DNA of 64,000 nucleotides from Falsirhodobacter flavus (GCA_029846755.1 JARWBI010000001.1:682001-746000); one strand, 5' to 3'; counted from the stretch's first letter, positions 19,424 to 30,000 are shown. Numbers and translations: made by a program. Notes: a model not told the origin generated them from the sequence alone.

Positions 19424-20572
19424 GTGACCCCCGCCGCCCGCCTTTCCGCCGCCATTTCCGTGCTTGAACGCTGGCTGGCCGGGGTTCCTGCCGAACAGGC
19501 GCTGATAAATTGGGCGCGGGGCAGCCGTTATGCCGGGTCGGGCGACCGGGCGGCGGTGCGGGATCTGGTCTTCGACGCGATCCGCTGCCGCCGTAGTTTT
19601 GCCGCGTTGGGCGGGGCGGAGACGGGGCGGGGGCTGATCCTTGGGGGCTTGCGTGCGGCGGGCACCGATCCCGCGCCGCTGTTCACCGGCATCGGCCATG
19701 CACCGGCCCCCGCGACCGAAGAACCGCGCGAGCCGTCGGATCTCGAGGCGCTGGATTGCCCCGAATGGCTGGCCCCCCGGCTTCGCGATGCGTTGGGGCC
19801 GGATTTCGCCGGGGTTATGGAGGCGCTGCGCCACCGCGCGCCGGTGTTCCTGCGCGTGGCGCGGGGATCGGTCCCCGAGGTGCGGGTGATGCTGGCCGAA
19901 GACGGCGTGACGACCGAGCCGCATCCCTTGGCCGAACGCGCGCTGAAGGTCACGTCGGGCGCGCGTAAGGTGCAGACCTCGCGCGCATGGCAGGAGGGGG
20001 TGGTGGAGCTTCAGGACGCCGCCTCGCAGGCCGTGGTCGATGCGCTGCCGCTGGAGGATGGCCAGACGGTGCTGGATTTCTGCGCGGGGGGCGGGGGAAA
20101 ATCGCTGGCCATGGCGGCGCGGGCGCGGTTGCGCATTTCGGCCCATGATGCTGACCCGAACCGGATGCGCGATCTGCCCGTGCGGGCGGCGAGGGCCGGG
20201 GTGCGGATTTCGCGGGTGTCCACTGCCGATGCGCTGGACGAGCGTTACGATCTGGTGCTGGCGGATGTTCCTTGCACTGGCTCGGGCAGCTGGCGGCGCA
20301 GCCCCGAGGGCAAATGGTCGCTGACCGAGGCGCGGCTGGAGGAGCTTCTGGGTATTCAGGCGGAGATCCTGGATGTCGTCGCCCCTCTGTCGCGCGACTG
20401 GCTGGCCTATGCCACCTGCTCGCTGCTGCACGAGGAAAACGGCGCGCAGATAGACGCGTTCATGTCGCGGCATGATGGGTGGGAGCGGGTGCGCGAAATT
20501 CGGCTCACGCCGCTGGATGGCGGTGATGGATTCCATCTTTCGCTTCTGCGGCGCATTCCGGTTAATCGCTGA
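19424..20572 (+). CDS. rsmB: 16S rRNA m5C methyltransferase, RsmB/NOP family
   Basis: The 382-residue protein has an RsmB-like N-terminal part and a C-terminal SAM domain with FCAGGGGKSLAMAA, the catalytic-loop cysteine in VPCTGSGSWRRSP and a second cysteine in YATCSLL. The family adds a methyl group to C5 of cytosine in 16S rRNA. It is shorter than E. coli RsmB, mainly in the NusB-like N-terminal region. The start is a GTG with AAGGA upstream; an ATG at 19414 is out of frame. Its stop lies inside the CtrA-like box upstream of cckA. Confidence 0.85.
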   Translation: MTPAARLSAAISVLERWLAGVPAEQALINWARGSRYAGSGDRAAVRDLVFDAIRCRRSFAALGGAETGRGLILGGLRAAGTDPAPLFTGIGHAPAPATEEPREPSDLEALDCPEWLAPRLRDALGPDFAGVMEALRHRAPVFLRVARGSVPEVRVMLAEDGVTTEPHPLAERALKVTSGARKVQTSRAWQEGVVELQDAASQAVVDALPLEDGQTVLDFCAGGGGKSLAMAARARLRISAHDADPNRMRDLPVRAARAGVRISRVSTADALDERYDLVLADVPCTGSGSWRRSPEGKWSLTEARLEELLGIQAEILDVVAPLSRDWLAYATCSLLHEENGAQIDAFMSRHDGWERVREIRLTPLDGGDGFHLSLLRRIPVNR

Positions 20573-20577
20573 TTAAC
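20562..20577 (+). promoter_or_regulatory. Full CtrA-type binding site upstream of cckA
   Basis: TTAATCGCTGATTAAC matches the alphaproteobacterial CtrA consensus TTAA-N7-TTAAC exactly. It overlaps the rsmB stop and ends 41 bp before the cckA ATG, a promoter-proximal position. Regulation by CtrA is inferred from the motif only. Confidence 0.65.
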
Positions 20578-20618
20578 TTTTACGGGGGCGTAATATCCGT
20601 CACCGCAGGAGGGGCGAC

Positions 20619-22892
20619 ATGGCAGTGGCATCGGCAAGCTGGGCACAAAGGTTGAATCCGCGCGTCCTCGTTTTGCCGGGGCTGGCGCTGGTCTGCTTCG
20701 GCGCGGCGATGCTGGTGCCGGATATGCGCCTGCGCTTGATGGGGATCGCGGCGGGCACGACCTTTGCCGCGCTGATCGTCATCCTGCGCGCGCATGACGC
20801 TTTGACGCTCTGGCGGCGCGACCGGACGGATATCCGCATGGCGCGGATCACGGCGGATGACGATACGCCCTGTTTCTCCACCGATCAGATGGGCCAGATC
20901 GGATATCAGAACCCCGCCGCCGAACGCCGCTTCGGGCGGCGCAGCGGATCGACGCTGGTTGCGGCGCTGTCGGATCATTTCGCCAATCCCGGCTCGGTGC
21001 TGTATCGCCTTCAAGGCAAGGCTGCGATGCAGGGGGCCGCGCGCGAGGATGTGGTCACGCGCCACGGCCATACGCGGCTGTCGGTCCACAAGGTCGACGC
21101 GGACGCGTTCCTGTGGCGGCTGGAGGAATTCGTGGCTCCGCCCGGCAACAGCCGCAGCGGAGAGGGGCTGAGCCTGCCGATGCTGGTCGCGAACCGCGCG
21201 GACGTCGTGCTGTTCGCGAACGAGGCGGCGCGGCGGATCGTCGGGGTGCGGCCCAAGACGCTGGACAAGCTGTTCCTGTCCCAGCATCCCCGCAACGGCG
21301 AGGAGGTCACCATCGCGGGCGCCGACGGGCCGGTGCGCGCCATGCTGATCGAGGTTGCGGGCGCTGGGGAACGGCGCGAAATCTATCTGACGCCGGTGAC
21401 GGATGCCGCCCCGCGCGTGACGACCGATTTCGAGACTTTGCCGGTAGCGCTGATCCGATTTTCCACCGACGGGCGGCTGGTTGCGGCCAACCGCGCCGCG
21501 CGCGAACAGGTGATGCTCGAGGCAGGTGAGCAGGTGATGCTGTCGGACCTGTTCGAGGGGCCGGGCCGCCCGGTCACGGACTGGCTTGCCGATATCGCCA
21601 GCGAGCGCATCCCCGCCGGGGCCGAGGTTCTGCGCCTGCGCCGGGCCGAGGAGGATGTCTATCTTCAGGTCACGTTGCGCCGCGTGGTGGATCGCGGCCG
21701 ACCGGACGTGATGGCGGTCGTCATCGACGCGACCGCGATGAAGACGCTGGAGACGCAGTTCAACCAAAGCCAGAAGATGCAGGCCGTGGGCCAGCTTGCG
21801 GGCGGGATCGCGCATGATTTCAACAACCTGCTGACCGCCATCTCGGGCCATTGCGACCTGCTTCTGCTGCGGCACGATCCGGGCGATCCGGAATTTGCCG
21901 ATCTGGTGCAGATTCATCAGAACGCGAACCGCGCGGCGGCTCTGGTCGGGCAGCTTCTGGCATTTTCCCGCAAGCAGACGCTGAAACCGGAGCGGCTGGA
22001 ACTGCAGGAGGTGCTGTCGGACCTGACGCATCTTCTGAACCGGCTGGTGGGCGAGCGGGTCAGCCTTTCGCTGGTGCACGGCATGGACCTTGGCGCGGTG
22101 CGGGCGGACAAGCGGCAGCTTGAACAGGTGGTGATGAACCTCGTGGTCAACGCGCGCGACGCGATGCCCGCAGGCGGCGTGATCCGGATCGAGACGGAAA
22201 GGCTGCGGCTGGAGCAGGACATGTGCCGCGACCGCGCGGCCGTGCCGCCGGGCGACTATGCCGCGATCCGCGTGATCGACACCGGCGTCGGCATCCCGGC
22301 AGAGCGGCTGGACAAGATATTCGAGCCCTTCTTTACCACGAAGCGCGTGGGCGAGGGCACGGGGCTTGGCCTTTCCACCGCTTACGGCATCGTCAAGCAA
22401 TCGGGCGGGTTCATCTTCGTCGACAGCGTGGTGGGCGAGGGAAGCGTCTTCCACATCTACCTTCCAATTCATGATAGCCCGCCCGAGGCGGCTCCGGCCG
22501 CGCCGAAACCGGCGGTTCTGCGGCAGGGCGGCGGCGTCGTGCTGCTGGTCGAGGACGAGGCCCCCGTCCGCGCCTTCGCCTCGCGCGCGCTGCGGCTGCG
22601 CGGGTATACCGTGCTGGAGGCGGAAAATGCCGAGGCGGCGCTGGCGATTCTTGAGGACGAGGCGCTGGAGGTCGATGTCTTTGTCACCGACGTCGTCATG
22701 CCGGGGATGGACGGGCCGACCTGGGTGAAGCTGGCGCTGGAAAAAAGGCCGGGCGCGCGGGTCATCTTCGTGTCGGGCTATGCGGAGGAGAGCTTCCCCG
22801 AATCGCAGACCCGCATCCCGAATTCGGTCTTCCTGCCGAAACCCTTCTCGCTGAACGATCTGACCTCTACGGTTCAGGCGCAGCTTTCGTAG
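20619..22892 (+). CDS. cckA: Hybrid sensor histidine kinase CckA
   Basis: CckA feeds phosphate through ChpT to CtrA, controlling the cell cycle, motility or gene transfer in alphaproteobacteria. The 757-residue protein has two N-terminal membrane segments (about 15-55), PAS-like sensor regions (about 90-360), and a HisKA domain with His399 in QLAGGIAHDFNNLLTAISGH. An ATPase domain with DTGVGIP and GTGLGLSTAYGIVKQSGG follows, then a C-terminal receiver with Asp691 in FVTDVVMPGMDG. The domain order and the AHDFNNLLTAI segment are typical of CckA. GGAGGGG lies upstream of the ATG. Confidence 0.9.
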   Translation: MAVASASWAQRLNPRVLVLPGLALVCFGAAMLVPDMRLRLMGIAAGTTFAALIVILRAHDALTLWRRDRTDIRMARITADDDTPCFSTDQMGQIGYQNPAAERRFGRRSGSTLVAALSDHFANPGSVLYRLQGKAAMQGAAREDVVTRHGHTRLSVHKVDADAFLWRLEEFVAPPGNSRSGEGLSLPMLVANRADVVLFANEAARRIVGVRPKTLDKLFLSQHPRNGEEVTIAGADGPVRAMLIEVAGAGERREIYLTPVTDAAPRVTTDFETLPVALIRFSTDGRLVAANRAAREQVMLEAGEQVMLSDLFEGPGRPVTDWLADIASERIPAGAEVLRLRRAEEDVYLQVTLRRVVDRGRPDVMAVVIDATAMKTLETQFNQSQKMQAVGQLAGGIAHDFNNLLTAISGHCDLLLLRHDPGDPEFADLVQIHQNANRAAALVGQLLAFSRKQTLKPERLELQEVLSDLTHLLNRLVGERVSLSLVHGMDLGAVRADKRQLEQVVMNLVVNARDAMPAGGVIRIETERLRLEQDMCRDRAAVPPGDYAAIRVIDTGVGIPAERLDKIFEPFFTTKRVGEGTGLGLSTAYGIVKQSGGFIFVDSVVGEGSVFHIYLPIHDSPPEAAPAAPKPAVLRQGGGVVLLVEDEAPVRAFASRALRLRGYTVLEAENAEAALAILEDEALEVDVFVTDVVMPGMDGPTWVKLALEKRPGARVIFVSGYAEESFPESQTRIPNSVFLPKPFSLNDLTSTVQAQLS

Positions 22893-23458
22893 ATGTCGTA
22901 ATCCGCCGCGAAGGTTTCGCGCAGCAAGGCCTCTCCGGCAGGTGAAAGGGTCAGATCACCCGGGGGGGAGACGTTCAGGCGCGGCAGGTCGATGCGGCGG
23001 GCCAGCCGATCCTCCAGAAACGCGATCAGCGCCGTCATGGCATCGTGGCGGAACAGGTGATCCACGGGCCGGTCCTTGGGGCGTAGGAATTGCGCCTGCG
23101 AGCCGAGATCGGCAAAGGCGGGGCGGTCCGTGGCGGCATAGGCGCGCAGGAACTCCTCGAACGTCATGGCCGCGGTGGATTTCGCCGGATCGACGCCCTC
23201 GCGCCGGCGATAGCGGAACCAGCTTCCGAGCCAGTCCCGTGGCTCGCGGATCAGCGCGACGGTCGCGAAGTCATCGCCGGACGCCGCGCGCAGATAGGGG
23301 CCAATGAAGCGCTGATAGCGATAGAGCGTGGTATGCTTCAGCAGCGGCGGGCGCATTGCGGACATGGCAGCAAAGGGTTCGAGCGCCGCTTCGATCGCCG
23401 TCGAGCCTGTCTTGGGGGTGGCGAGAAAGGCGAGGCGCGGTTCCCACAATATCAGCAT
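22874..23458 (-). CDS. Sulfotransferase-family protein
   Basis: The 194-residue protein shows a possible PAPS-binding loop near its start (FLATPKTGSTAIEAAL) and a second segment VALIREPRDWLGSWFRYRRRE, as in sulfotransferase-like proteins of marine and rhodobacter-type bacteria. Such enzymes move sulfate from PAPS onto carbohydrates or small molecules. The acceptor is unknown and activity is unproven. Its 3' end overlaps the end of cckA by 19 bp on the other strand. It is read divergently from recA. Confidence 0.75.
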   Translation of the reverse strand: MLILWEPRLAFLATPKTGSTAIEAALEPFAAMSAMRPPLLKHTTLYRYQRFIGPYLRAASGDDFATVALIREPRDWLGSWFRYRRREGVDPAKSTAAMTFEEFLRAYAATDRPAFADLGSQAQFLRPKDRPVDHLFRHDAMTALIAFLEDRLARRIDLPRLNVSPPGDLTLSPAGEALLRETFAADYDIYESCA

Positions 23459-23538
23459 CTTTCGGCGAATCCCTCAGGTTGTAAACGCAGTATTAACCCT
23501 TTTCCTGTGCTGTCGGATTGCAGAAAATGGGTTGAATT

Positions 23539-23553
23539 GTTCTTGTTTTGATC
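23539..23553 (+). promoter_or_regulatory. Second, imperfect LexA-type box upstream of recA
   Basis: GTTC-N7-GATC begins 89 bp before the recA ATG and 25 bp upstream of a perfect box. It differs from the alphaproteobacterial consensus GTTC-N7-GTTC at one half-site. A partial or helper operator is likely. Confidence 0.5.
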
Positions 23554-23563
23554 TCATATAACG

Positions 23564-23578
23564 GAACAACAGACGAAC
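23564..23578 (+). promoter_or_regulatory. LexA operator upstream of recA
   Basis: GAACAACAGACGAAC is a perfect GAAC-N7-GAAC direct repeat, the complement of the GTTC-N7-GTTC LexA operator known in alphaproteobacteria. It ends 49 bp upstream of recA, as expected for SOS control. Confidence 0.8.
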
Positions 23579-23627
23579 ATCGGGCAAGATTGCCGGGCGC
23601 CCGCGGCTGTGCGACAAGGGATATCCG

Positions 23628-24692
23628 ATGGCAACTGCGAACCTCTTCGATTTGAACGGAAAGCGCGAGATGGACAAGGCAAAGGCGCTCGAAAGCGCAC
23701 TGGCTCAGATCGAACGACAGTTCGGCAAGGGCTCTATCATGAAGCTCGGTCAGGACAATGCCGTGCTGGATATCGAGGCGACCTCGACCGGCTCGCTGGG
23801 CCTCGACATCGCGCTCGGGATCGGTGGGCTGCCCAAGGGGCGGATCATCGAGATCTATGGGCCGGAAAGCTCGGGCAAGACCACGCTGACGCTGCATGCG
23901 GTGGCCGAGGAGCAGAAGAAGGGCGGCGTCTGCGCCTTCGTCGACGCGGAACATGCGCTGGACCCGCAATACGCCAAGAAGCTGGGCGTGAACCTTGACG
24001 AGCTGCTGATCTCGCAGCCCGACACGGGCGAACAGGCGCTTGAGATCGTGGACACGCTGGTTCGTTCCGGTGCAGTCAGCATGATCGTCGTCGATTCGGT
24101 TGCGGCCCTGACGCCGAAGTCGGAAATCGAAGGCGACATGGGCGATATGCAGATGGGCAGCCAGGCCCGCCTGATGAGCCAGGCGATGCGCAAGCTGACC
24201 TCGTCCATCGGCAAGTCGAACTGCATGGTGATCTTCATCAACCAGATCCGGATGAAGATCGGCGTCATGTTCGGCTCGCCCGAGACGACGACGGGTGGCA
24301 ACGCGCTGAAATTCTATGCCTCGGTCCGTCTGGACATCCGCCGCACCGGCGCGATCAAGGACCGGGACGAGGTCATCGGCAACTCCACCCGCGTGAAGGT
24401 GGTGAAGAACAAGGTCTCGCCGCCGTTCAAGGAGGTCGAATTCGACATCATGTATGGCGAAGGCATCTCGAAACTGGGCGAGCTTGTCGATCTGGGCGTG
24501 AAGGCCGGCGTCGTCGAGAAGTCGGGTTCTTGGTATTCCTTCGGGGACGAACGGATCGGGCAGGGGCGCGAGAATGCCAAGGGCTTCCTTAAGGCCAACC
24601 CGGCCGTCGCGCAGGCCATCGAGGACAAGGTCCGCGCGGCGCACGGGCTCGACTTCAGCTTCCAGCCCGGTGCCGACGATCTGACCGAGTGA
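23628..24692 (+). CDS. recA: Recombinase RecA
   Basis: RecA drives homologous strand exchange and triggers LexA and repressor self-cleavage in the SOS response. The 354-residue protein has Walker A GPESSGKT at 78-85, IVVDSVAAL (Walker B), the signature [14 protein letters not shown], and loop 2 [20 protein letters not shown], at normal length. Two LexA-type boxes lie upstream. A strong hairpin follows the stop. alaS is next on the same strand. Confidence 0.98.
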   Translation: MATANLFDLNGKREMDKAKALESALAQIERQFGKGSIMKLGQDNAVLDIEATSTGSLGLDIALGIGGLPKGRIIEIYGPESSGKTTLTLHAVAEEQKKGGVCAFVDAEHALDPQYAKKLGVNLDELLISQPDTGEQALEIVDTLVRSGAVSMIVVDSVAALTPKSEIEGDMGDMQMGSQARLMSQAMRKLTSSIGKSNCMVIFINQIRMKIGVMFGSPETTTGGNALKFYASVRLDIRRTGAIKDRDEVIGNSTRVKVVKNKVSPPFKEVEFDIMYGEGISKLGELVDLGVKAGVVEKSGSWYSFGDERIGQGRENAKGFLKANPAVAQAIEDKVRAAHGLDFSFQPGADDLTE

Positions 24693-24698
24693 CCGGAA

Positions 24699-24730
24699 AA
24701 GGCCCTTTGCGCTTGCCCGCAAGGGGCCTT
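24699..24730 (+). terminator. Hairpin terminator after recA
   Basis: AAGGCCCTTTGCG and CGCAAGGGGCCTT pair over 13 bp with one G-T wobble and a 6-nt loop, starting 7 nt after the recA stop. The run of U expected for an intrinsic terminator is weak, so read-through to alaS is possible. Confidence 0.6.
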
Positions 24731-24770
24731 CCCCATTAAACGGGTCGGAAGCTAGAAGACAGGGGCCACC

Positions 24771-27419
24771 ATGCCGTCGCTGAACGATATCCGATCCACT
24801 TTCCTCGATTTCTTTGCGCGCAACGGCCACAGGGTCGTGCCGTCCAGCCCGCTGGTTCCGCGCAACGATCCGACGCTGATGTTCGCCAACTCGGGCATGG
24901 TGCAGTTCAAGGACTGTTTCACCGGGGCCGAGACGCGCGATTACGTTCGCGCCACCAGCGCGCAGAAATGCGTGCGGGCCGGGGGCAAGCATAACGATCT
25001 GGACAATGTCGGCTATACTGCGCGGCACCATACCTTCTTCGAGATGCTGGGGAATTTCAGCTTCGGCGATTACTTCAAGGAAGGCGCGATCCCTTTTGCA
25101 TGGGAGCTGCTGACCAAGGATTTCGATATCCCGAAAGAGCGGCTGCTGGTCACCGTCTATCACACCGATGACGAGGCGGCGAATATATGGAAGAAAGTCG
25201 CGGGGCTTTCGGACGACCGCATCATCCGCATCCCGACGAGCGACAACTTCTGGCAGATGGGGCCGACCGGCCCCTGCGGTCCCTGCACCGAAATTTTCTT
25301 CGATCATGGCGACAAGATCTGGGGCGGCCCCCCGGGAAGCGCCGACGAGGATGGCGACCGTTTCATCGAGATCTGGAACCTCGTCTTCATGCAGAACGAG
25401 CAGTTCGCAGACGGTTCGATGCGGGCGCTGGACATGCAGTCCATCGACACGGGCATGGGGTTGGAGCGGATCGGCGCGCTGCTGCAGGGCAAGCACGACA
25501 ACTATGACACCGATCTGATGCGCAGCCTGATCGAGGCGTCGGCGAATGCCACCTCGTCCGATCCGGACGGCCCCGGCAAGACGCATCACCGGGTGATCGC
25601 GGATCACCTGCGCTCGACCTCGTTCCTGATCGCGGACGGCGTGATGCCGTCGAACGAAGGGCGCGGCTACGTCCTGCGTCGGATCATGCGCCGCGCGATG
25701 CGCCATGCGCACCAGCTTGGCGCGCAGGATCCGCTGATGCACCGTCTTGTTCCCGCACTGGTGCGGCAGATGGGCGCGGCCTATCCCGAGCTGACCCGCG
25801 CGCAGGCGCTGATCGAGGAAACGCTGCGGCTGGAGGAGACGAAGTTCCGTCAGACGCTGGACCGTGGGCTGCGTCTGCTTGACGACGAGCTTTCGGCGCT
25901 GCCCGAGGGTGCGGCGCTGCCCGGCGCGGCTGCATTCAAACTCTACGACACCTATGGCTTCCCGCTGGATCTGACGCAGGACGCGCTGCGCGAGCAAGGC
26001 CGGACGGTGGATACCGAAGGTTTCGATAGCGCGATGGCCGAGCAGAAGGCCAAGGCCCGCGCAAGCTGGGCAGGTTCGGGCGAGACGAAGGACGCCGCCA
26101 TCTGGTTCGATCTGGCAGACGAGCATGGCGCGAGCGAATTCCTCGGCTATGACACAGAAAAGGCCGAAGGATCGGTTCTGGCGCTGGTGAAATCGGGCGA
26201 GGCCACGCAAAAGGCGGTGGCGGGCGACAAGGTGCAGATCGTGCTGAACCAGACGCCTTTCTATGCCGAATCCGGCGGTCAGGTCGGGGATGCGGGTATC
26301 CTGCGCACCAGCACCGGCCTCGCGCGCGTTACCGATACGCGCAAGGCGCAGGGACTTTTCGTGCATGTGGCCGATGTGACCGAGGGCGAGATCGCCGCCG
26401 GGCAGGGTGCGGAGCTTGAGGTCGACCACACGCGCCGCGGCGCGATCCAGGCGAACCACTCGGCCACGCACCTGCTGAACGAGGCGCTACGGCGCGTCCT
26501 GGGCGATCACGTCGCGCAGCGCGGCTCGTTGAACGCGCCGGATCGGCTGCGCTTTGACTTCAGCCACTCCAAAGCGCTGAGCGCCGAGGAAATCGCGCAG
26601 GTCGAGGCCGAGGTGAACGGCTTCATCCGTCAGAACGGCGAGGTGACGACGCGGATCATGTCACCCGACGATGCGCGCGCGTTGGGCGCTCAGGCCCTGT
26701 TCGGCGAGAAATACGGCGACGAGGTGCGCGTCGTGTCGATGGGCGCGTTGCCGGGTTCCGGCAAAGGGACCGACGGGCAGACCTATTCGGTCGAGCTTTG
26801 CGGCGGCACCCATGTCGCGCGTCTGGGCGAGGTGGGGCTGTTCGTCCTGCTGGGCGATTCGGCATCCTCGGCCGGTGTGCGGCGGATCGAGGCGTTGACT
26901 GGCGAGGGCGCGCTGGCGCATTTGAACGGGCAGATGAAGCGGCTTGCCGAGGTTGCGTCGCTGCTGAAAGCCTCGCCCGCCGAGGTTGTAGACCGGACGA
27001 AGGCGCTGGTCGAGGAGCGGCGGAGCCTTGCGAACGAGCTGGCGCAACTGCGCCGCGAGGCCGCGATGGGGGCGGGCGACACCGAGGCGAAAGAGATCGG
27101 TGGCGTGAAGTTCTTGTCGCGCATCGTTTCGGGCGTTGCGGGCAAGGATCTGCCGGGGCTGATCGACGAGATGAAATCCTCGGTCGGTTCGGGCGCGGTT
27201 CTGCTCATCTCGAACAACGACGGCAAGGCGGCGCTTGCGGCTGGCGTTACGGCGGATCTGGTTGATCGGTTCTCGGCGGTCAGTCTGGTGAAGGCTGCGG
27301 CGGAAGCGCTGGGCGGCAAAGGGGGCGGTGGCCGCCCGGACATGGCTCAGGCAGGGGCGGCGGATGCCTCCAATGCCGAAGCTGCAGTGAAAGCGGTGGA
27401 AACCGCATTGGAGGGTTGA
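24771..27419 (+). CDS. alaS: Alanyl-tRNA synthetase AlaS
   Basis: AlaS charges tRNA-Ala and clears mischarged product. The 882-residue class II synthetase has the catalytic part ([45 protein letters not shown]). The editing domain carries the zinc-binding [11 protein letters not shown] and CGGTHV motifs, and the C-Ala domain is at the end ([20 protein letters not shown]). Full length, no defects seen. Its stop overlaps the next start as TGATG. Confidence 0.98.
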   Translation: MPSLNDIRSTFLDFFARNGHRVVPSSPLVPRNDPTLMFANSGMVQFKDCFTGAETRDYVRATSAQKCVRAGGKHNDLDNVGYTARHHTFFEMLGNFSFGDYFKEGAIPFAWELLTKDFDIPKERLLVTVYHTDDEAANIWKKVAGLSDDRIIRIPTSDNFWQMGPTGPCGPCTEIFFDHGDKIWGGPPGSADEDGDRFIEIWNLVFMQNEQFADGSMRALDMQSIDTGMGLERIGALLQGKHDNYDTDLMRSLIEASANATSSDPDGPGKTHHRVIADHLRSTSFLIADGVMPSNEGRGYVLRRIMRRAMRHAHQLGAQDPLMHRLVPALVRQMGAAYPELTRAQALIEETLRLEETKFRQTLDRGLRLLDDELSALPEGAALPGAAAFKLYDTYGFPLDLTQDALREQGRTVDTEGFDSAMAEQKAKARASWAGSGETKDAAIWFDLADEHGASEFLGYDTEKAEGSVLALVKSGEATQKAVAGDKVQIVLNQTPFYAESGGQVGDAGILRTSTGLARVTDTRKAQGLFVHVADVTEGEIAAGQGAELEVDHTRRGAIQANHSATHLLNEALRRVLGDHVAQRGSLNAPDRLRFDFSHSKALSAEEIAQVEAEVNGFIRQNGEVTTRIMSPDDARALGAQALFGEKYGDEVRVVSMGALPGSGKGTDGQTYSVELCGGTHVARLGEVGLFVLLGDSASSAGVRRIEALTGEGALAHLNGQMKRLAEVASLLKASPAEVVDRTKALVEERRSLANELAQLRREAAMGAGDTEAKEIGGVKFLSRIVSGVAGKDLPGLIDEMKSSVGSGAVLLISNNDGKAALAAGVTADLVDRFSAVSLVKAAAEALGGKGGGGRPDMAQAGAADASNAEAAVKAVETALEG

Positions 27420-27709
27420 TGTCTGCACTCTGGATCGCGCATGTCGAAGTGACCGACGCGGAAAGCTATGCCCGTTACGCCCAAGGCGCGACGGGCGCCA
27501 TCGCGGCCCATGGCGGTGTGTTCCTGCACCGTTCGGGCCGCTATGTTCAGCTTGAGGGGAACGAGCGTGCGCGCAACGTGGTCGTGCGCTTCCCGTCGGT
27601 CGAGGACGCGGTGGCTTGCTACAATTCCGCAGAATATCAGGCAGCGCTGGCCCATGCGAAGGGCGCGTCGGTTCGCGATCTGGTCGTGGTCGAGGAAATC
27701 GAGGCCTGA
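27419..27709 (+). CDS. DUF1330 family protein
   Basis: The 96-residue protein has the ferredoxin-like DUF1330 pattern: IAHVEVTDAESYARYAQGA, FLHRSGRYVQLEG, RNVVVRFPSVEDAVACYNS and EYQAALAHAKG. The function of the family is unknown; it is related to dimeric alpha-beta barrel proteins. The ATG at 27419 overlaps the alaS stop as TGATG and is preferred over the TTG just before it. Expression is therefore tied to alaS. Confidence 0.88.
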   Translation: MSALWIAHVEVTDAESYARYAQGATGAIAAHGGVFLHRSGRYVQLEGNERARNVVVRFPSVEDAVACYNSAEYQAALAHAKGASVRDLVVVEEIEA

Positions 27710-28078
27710 TCAGCGCAGGATCGTCAGCTTCAACGCCACGAAGATGACGATCATCCAGACACAGACGAAGCCGAGGGCCGCCATGAGCGACTTCGGCTTT
27801 GTCATTGCTGTGGCGGTGTTTCGGAATTCGTCCATCAGCGCGGGCGGGATCATCCGCAGCACCAGCGCGATGCCAAGCGGCAGCACGATCAGATCGTCGA
27901 CGAAACCAAGAACCGGAATGAAATCCGGGATCAGGTCGATCGGGCTGAGCGCATAGGCTGCGACGAAACCCGCGACCAATTTGGCAGCCAGGGGCGTCCG
28001 CCGATCTCGGGCCGCGATCCAAAGCGCGACCACATCGCGTCTCAGCCGACCTGCCCAGAGTTTCAGATCATCCAGCAT
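27710..28078 (-). CDS. YkvA/DUF1232 membrane protein
   Basis: The 122-residue protein has the DUF1232 core, KLVAGFVAAYALSPIDLIPDFIPVLGFVDDLIVLPLGI, given here in parts: AAYALSPIDLIPDF and GFVDDLIVLPLG. A C-terminal transmembrane helix (LGFVCVWMIVIFVAL) follows. The role is unknown. The frame extends to an ATG at 28105, but that ATG lies inside the typA terminator hairpin, so I chose the ATG at 28078. It is convergent with the DUF1330 gene, with stops back to back. Confidence 0.85.
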   Translation of the reverse strand: MLDDLKLWAGRLRRDVVALWIAARDRRTPLAAKLVAGFVAAYALSPIDLIPDFIPVLGFVDDLIVLPLGIALVLRMIPPALMDEFRNTATAMTKPKSLMAALGFVCVWMIVIFVALKLTILR

Positions 28079-28084
28079 CGCATG

Positions 28085-28112
28085 AAAAGGCCCGGGTGTT
28101 TCCACCCGGGCC
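28085..28112 (-). terminator. Rho-independent terminator of typA
   Basis: Read on the minus strand, GGCCCGGGTG and CACCCGGGCC form a perfect 10-bp stem with a GAAA tetraloop, followed by TTTT. It begins 7 nt after the typA stop. Confidence 0.9.
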
Positions 28113-28119
28113 GTCTTCC

Positions 28120-29940
28120 TTATTCCGAAGCGCGCGACTGGCGTTTGCGCTCGTGCGGGTCGAGGTAGCGCTTGCGCAGGCGGACGATCTTCGGCGTCAC
28201 TTCGACCAGTTCGTCATCGTCGATATAGGCAATGGCCTGTTCCAGCGACATGCGCACCGGCGGCGTCAGGCGAACCGCTTCATCCGTGCCCGAGGCGCGC
28301 ACGTTGGTCAGCTTCTTGCCTTTCAGCGGGTTCACTTCCAGATCGTTTTCGCGGCTGTGCTCGCCAATGATCATGCCCTCATAGACGGCTTCCTGCGAGC
28401 CGATGAACAGGTGCCCGCGTTCTTCCAGGTTCCACAGAGCATAGGGAACCGAAGTCCCGTTTTCCATCGAGATGAGGACACCCTGACGGCGGCCTTCGAT
28501 GGGGCCTTTGTGGGCGGCCCATTCGTGGAAGACGCGGTTCAGAACGCCCGTGCCGCGCGTGTCGGTCAGGAACTGGCCGTGATAGCCGATCAGCCCGCGC
28601 GAGGGGACATGCGCGATGATCCGCGTCTTGCCAGCGCCCGCCGGCTTCATCTCGACCAGGTCGCCCTTGCGGGGGCCGGTCAGCTTTTCGATCACGGCGC
28701 CGGTGAATTCGTCATCCACGTCGATGGTGACTTCCTCGATCGGCTCCACACGCTGGCCGTCTTCCTCGCGGAAGATCACGCGGGGGCGCGAGATCGACAG
28801 CTCGAACCCTTCGCGGCGCATGTTCTCGATCAGAACGCCCATCTGCAATTCGCCGCGGCCCGCCACGTCGAAAGCATCGCCGCCGGGGGTATCGGTGATC
28901 TTGATCGCGACGTTGACCTCGGCTTCCTTCATCAGGCGTTCGCGGATGACGCGCGACTGGACCTTGTTGCCGTCCTTGCCCGCCAAAGGCGAATCGTTGA
29001 TGCCGAAGGTCACCGAAATGGTCGGCGGGTCGATGGGCTGCGCGGGCAGGGGCACTTCAACCTCGGTCGAGCAGAGGGTGTCCGCCACGGTCGCCTTGGT
29101 CATCCCGGCCAGCGTCACGATGTCGCCCGCTTCGCCCAGATCGATCGGGTTCTGCGACAGGCCGCGGAAGGCCAGCACTTTGGAGACGCGGAATTGTTCG
29201 ATCCGGTCGCCGTCGCGCGACAGCGCCTTCAGCGTATCGCCGGCTTTGACCGTGCCGGATTCGACGCGGCCGGTCAGGATGCGGCCGATGAACGGGTCGG
29301 CGGACAGGGTCGTCGCCAGCATCTGGAACGGCTCGGACTTGCGTGCCAGCTGTTTCGGGGCGGGGACGTGCTTCAGCACCAGCTCGTAGAGGGCCGACAG
29401 GTCCTTGCGCGGACCGTCCAATTCCATGTCTGCCCAGCCCGAACGGCCCGAAGCATACATCGCCGGGAAGTCCAACTGTTCGTCCGAAGCGCCCAGCGAG
29501 GCAAAGAGGTCGAACACTTCGTCCAGCGCGCGGTCGGGCTCGGCGTCAGGCTTGTCGACCTTGTTCAGCACGACGATCGGGCGAAGGCCCAGCGCCAGCG
29601 CCTTGGATGTCACGAACTTCGTCTGCGGCATCGGGCCTTCTGCGGCGTCGACCAGCAGCACCACGCCGTCCACCATGTTCAGGATCCGCTCCACCTCGCC
29701 GCCGAAATCGGCGTGGCCGGGGGTGTCGACGATGTTGATGCGCGCGCCGTTCCATTCAAGCGACGTGCACTTGGCCAGAATGGTGATCCCGCGTTCGCGT
29801 TCGATGTCGTTGCTGTCCATCGCCCGTTCGGCGACCGCCTGGTTGTCGCGGAACGCACCCGACTGTTTCAGAAGCTCGTCCACCAGGGTGGTCTTGCCAT
29901 GGTCGACGTGCGCGATGATCGCGATGTTGCGGAGTTCCAT
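28120..29940 (-). CDS. typA: Ribosome-associated GTPase TypA/BipA
   Basis: TypA is a translational GTPase that binds the 70S ribosome and supports assembly and growth under stress. The 606-residue protein has G1 [10 protein letters not shown] (10-19), G2 RGITI, G3 [15 protein letters not shown]4 NKVDKPDA, and the TypA C-terminal region ([33 protein letters not shown] type). The frame is open to 29976, but [14 protein letters not shown] is the family start and the ATG at 29940 has AAAGGG upstream. A clear terminator follows. Confidence 0.96.
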   Translation of the reverse strand: MELRNIAIIAHVDHGKTTLVDELLKQSGAFRDNQAVAERAMDSNDIERERGITILAKCTSLEWNGARINIVDTPGHADFGGEVERILNMVDGVVLLVDAAEGPMPQTKFVTSKALALGLRPIVVLNKVDKPDAEPDRALDEVFDLFASLGASDEQLDFPAMYASGRSGWADMELDGPRKDLSALYELVLKHVPAPKQLARKSEPFQMLATTLSADPFIGRILTGRVESGTVKAGDTLKALSRDGDRIEQFRVSKVLAFRGLSQNPIDLGEAGDIVTLAGMTKATVADTLCSTEVEVPLPAQPIDPPTISVTFGINDSPLAGKDGNKVQSRVIRERLMKEAEVNVAIKITDTPGGDAFDVAGRGELQMGVLIENMRREGFELSISRPRVIFREEDGQRVEPIEEVTIDVDDEFTGAVIEKLTGPRKGDLVEMKPAGAGKTRIIAHVPSRGLIGYHGQFLTDTRGTGVLNRVFHEWAAHKGPIEGRRQGVLISMENGTSVPYALWNLEERGHLFIGSQEAVYEGMIIGEHSRENDLEVNPLKGKKLTNVRASGTDEAVRLTPPVRMSLEQAIAYIDDDELVEVTPKIVRLRKRYLDPHERKRQSRASE

Positions 29941-30000
29941 CCGGGGCCCTTTGTCTGCTGCGCTGCCGCGATACAACGCATGGGGACAAAACGCCAGCCT

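Noticed and set aside
23493-26471. A 992-codon open frame on the minus strand
   Set aside because: It lies opposite recA and alaS, is rich in His, Arg and Gln without any domain, and is a high-GC shadow.
28079-28105. Upstream ATG for the YkvA/DUF1232 gene
   Set aside because: It lies inside the typA terminator hairpin; ATG 28078 is the sounder start.
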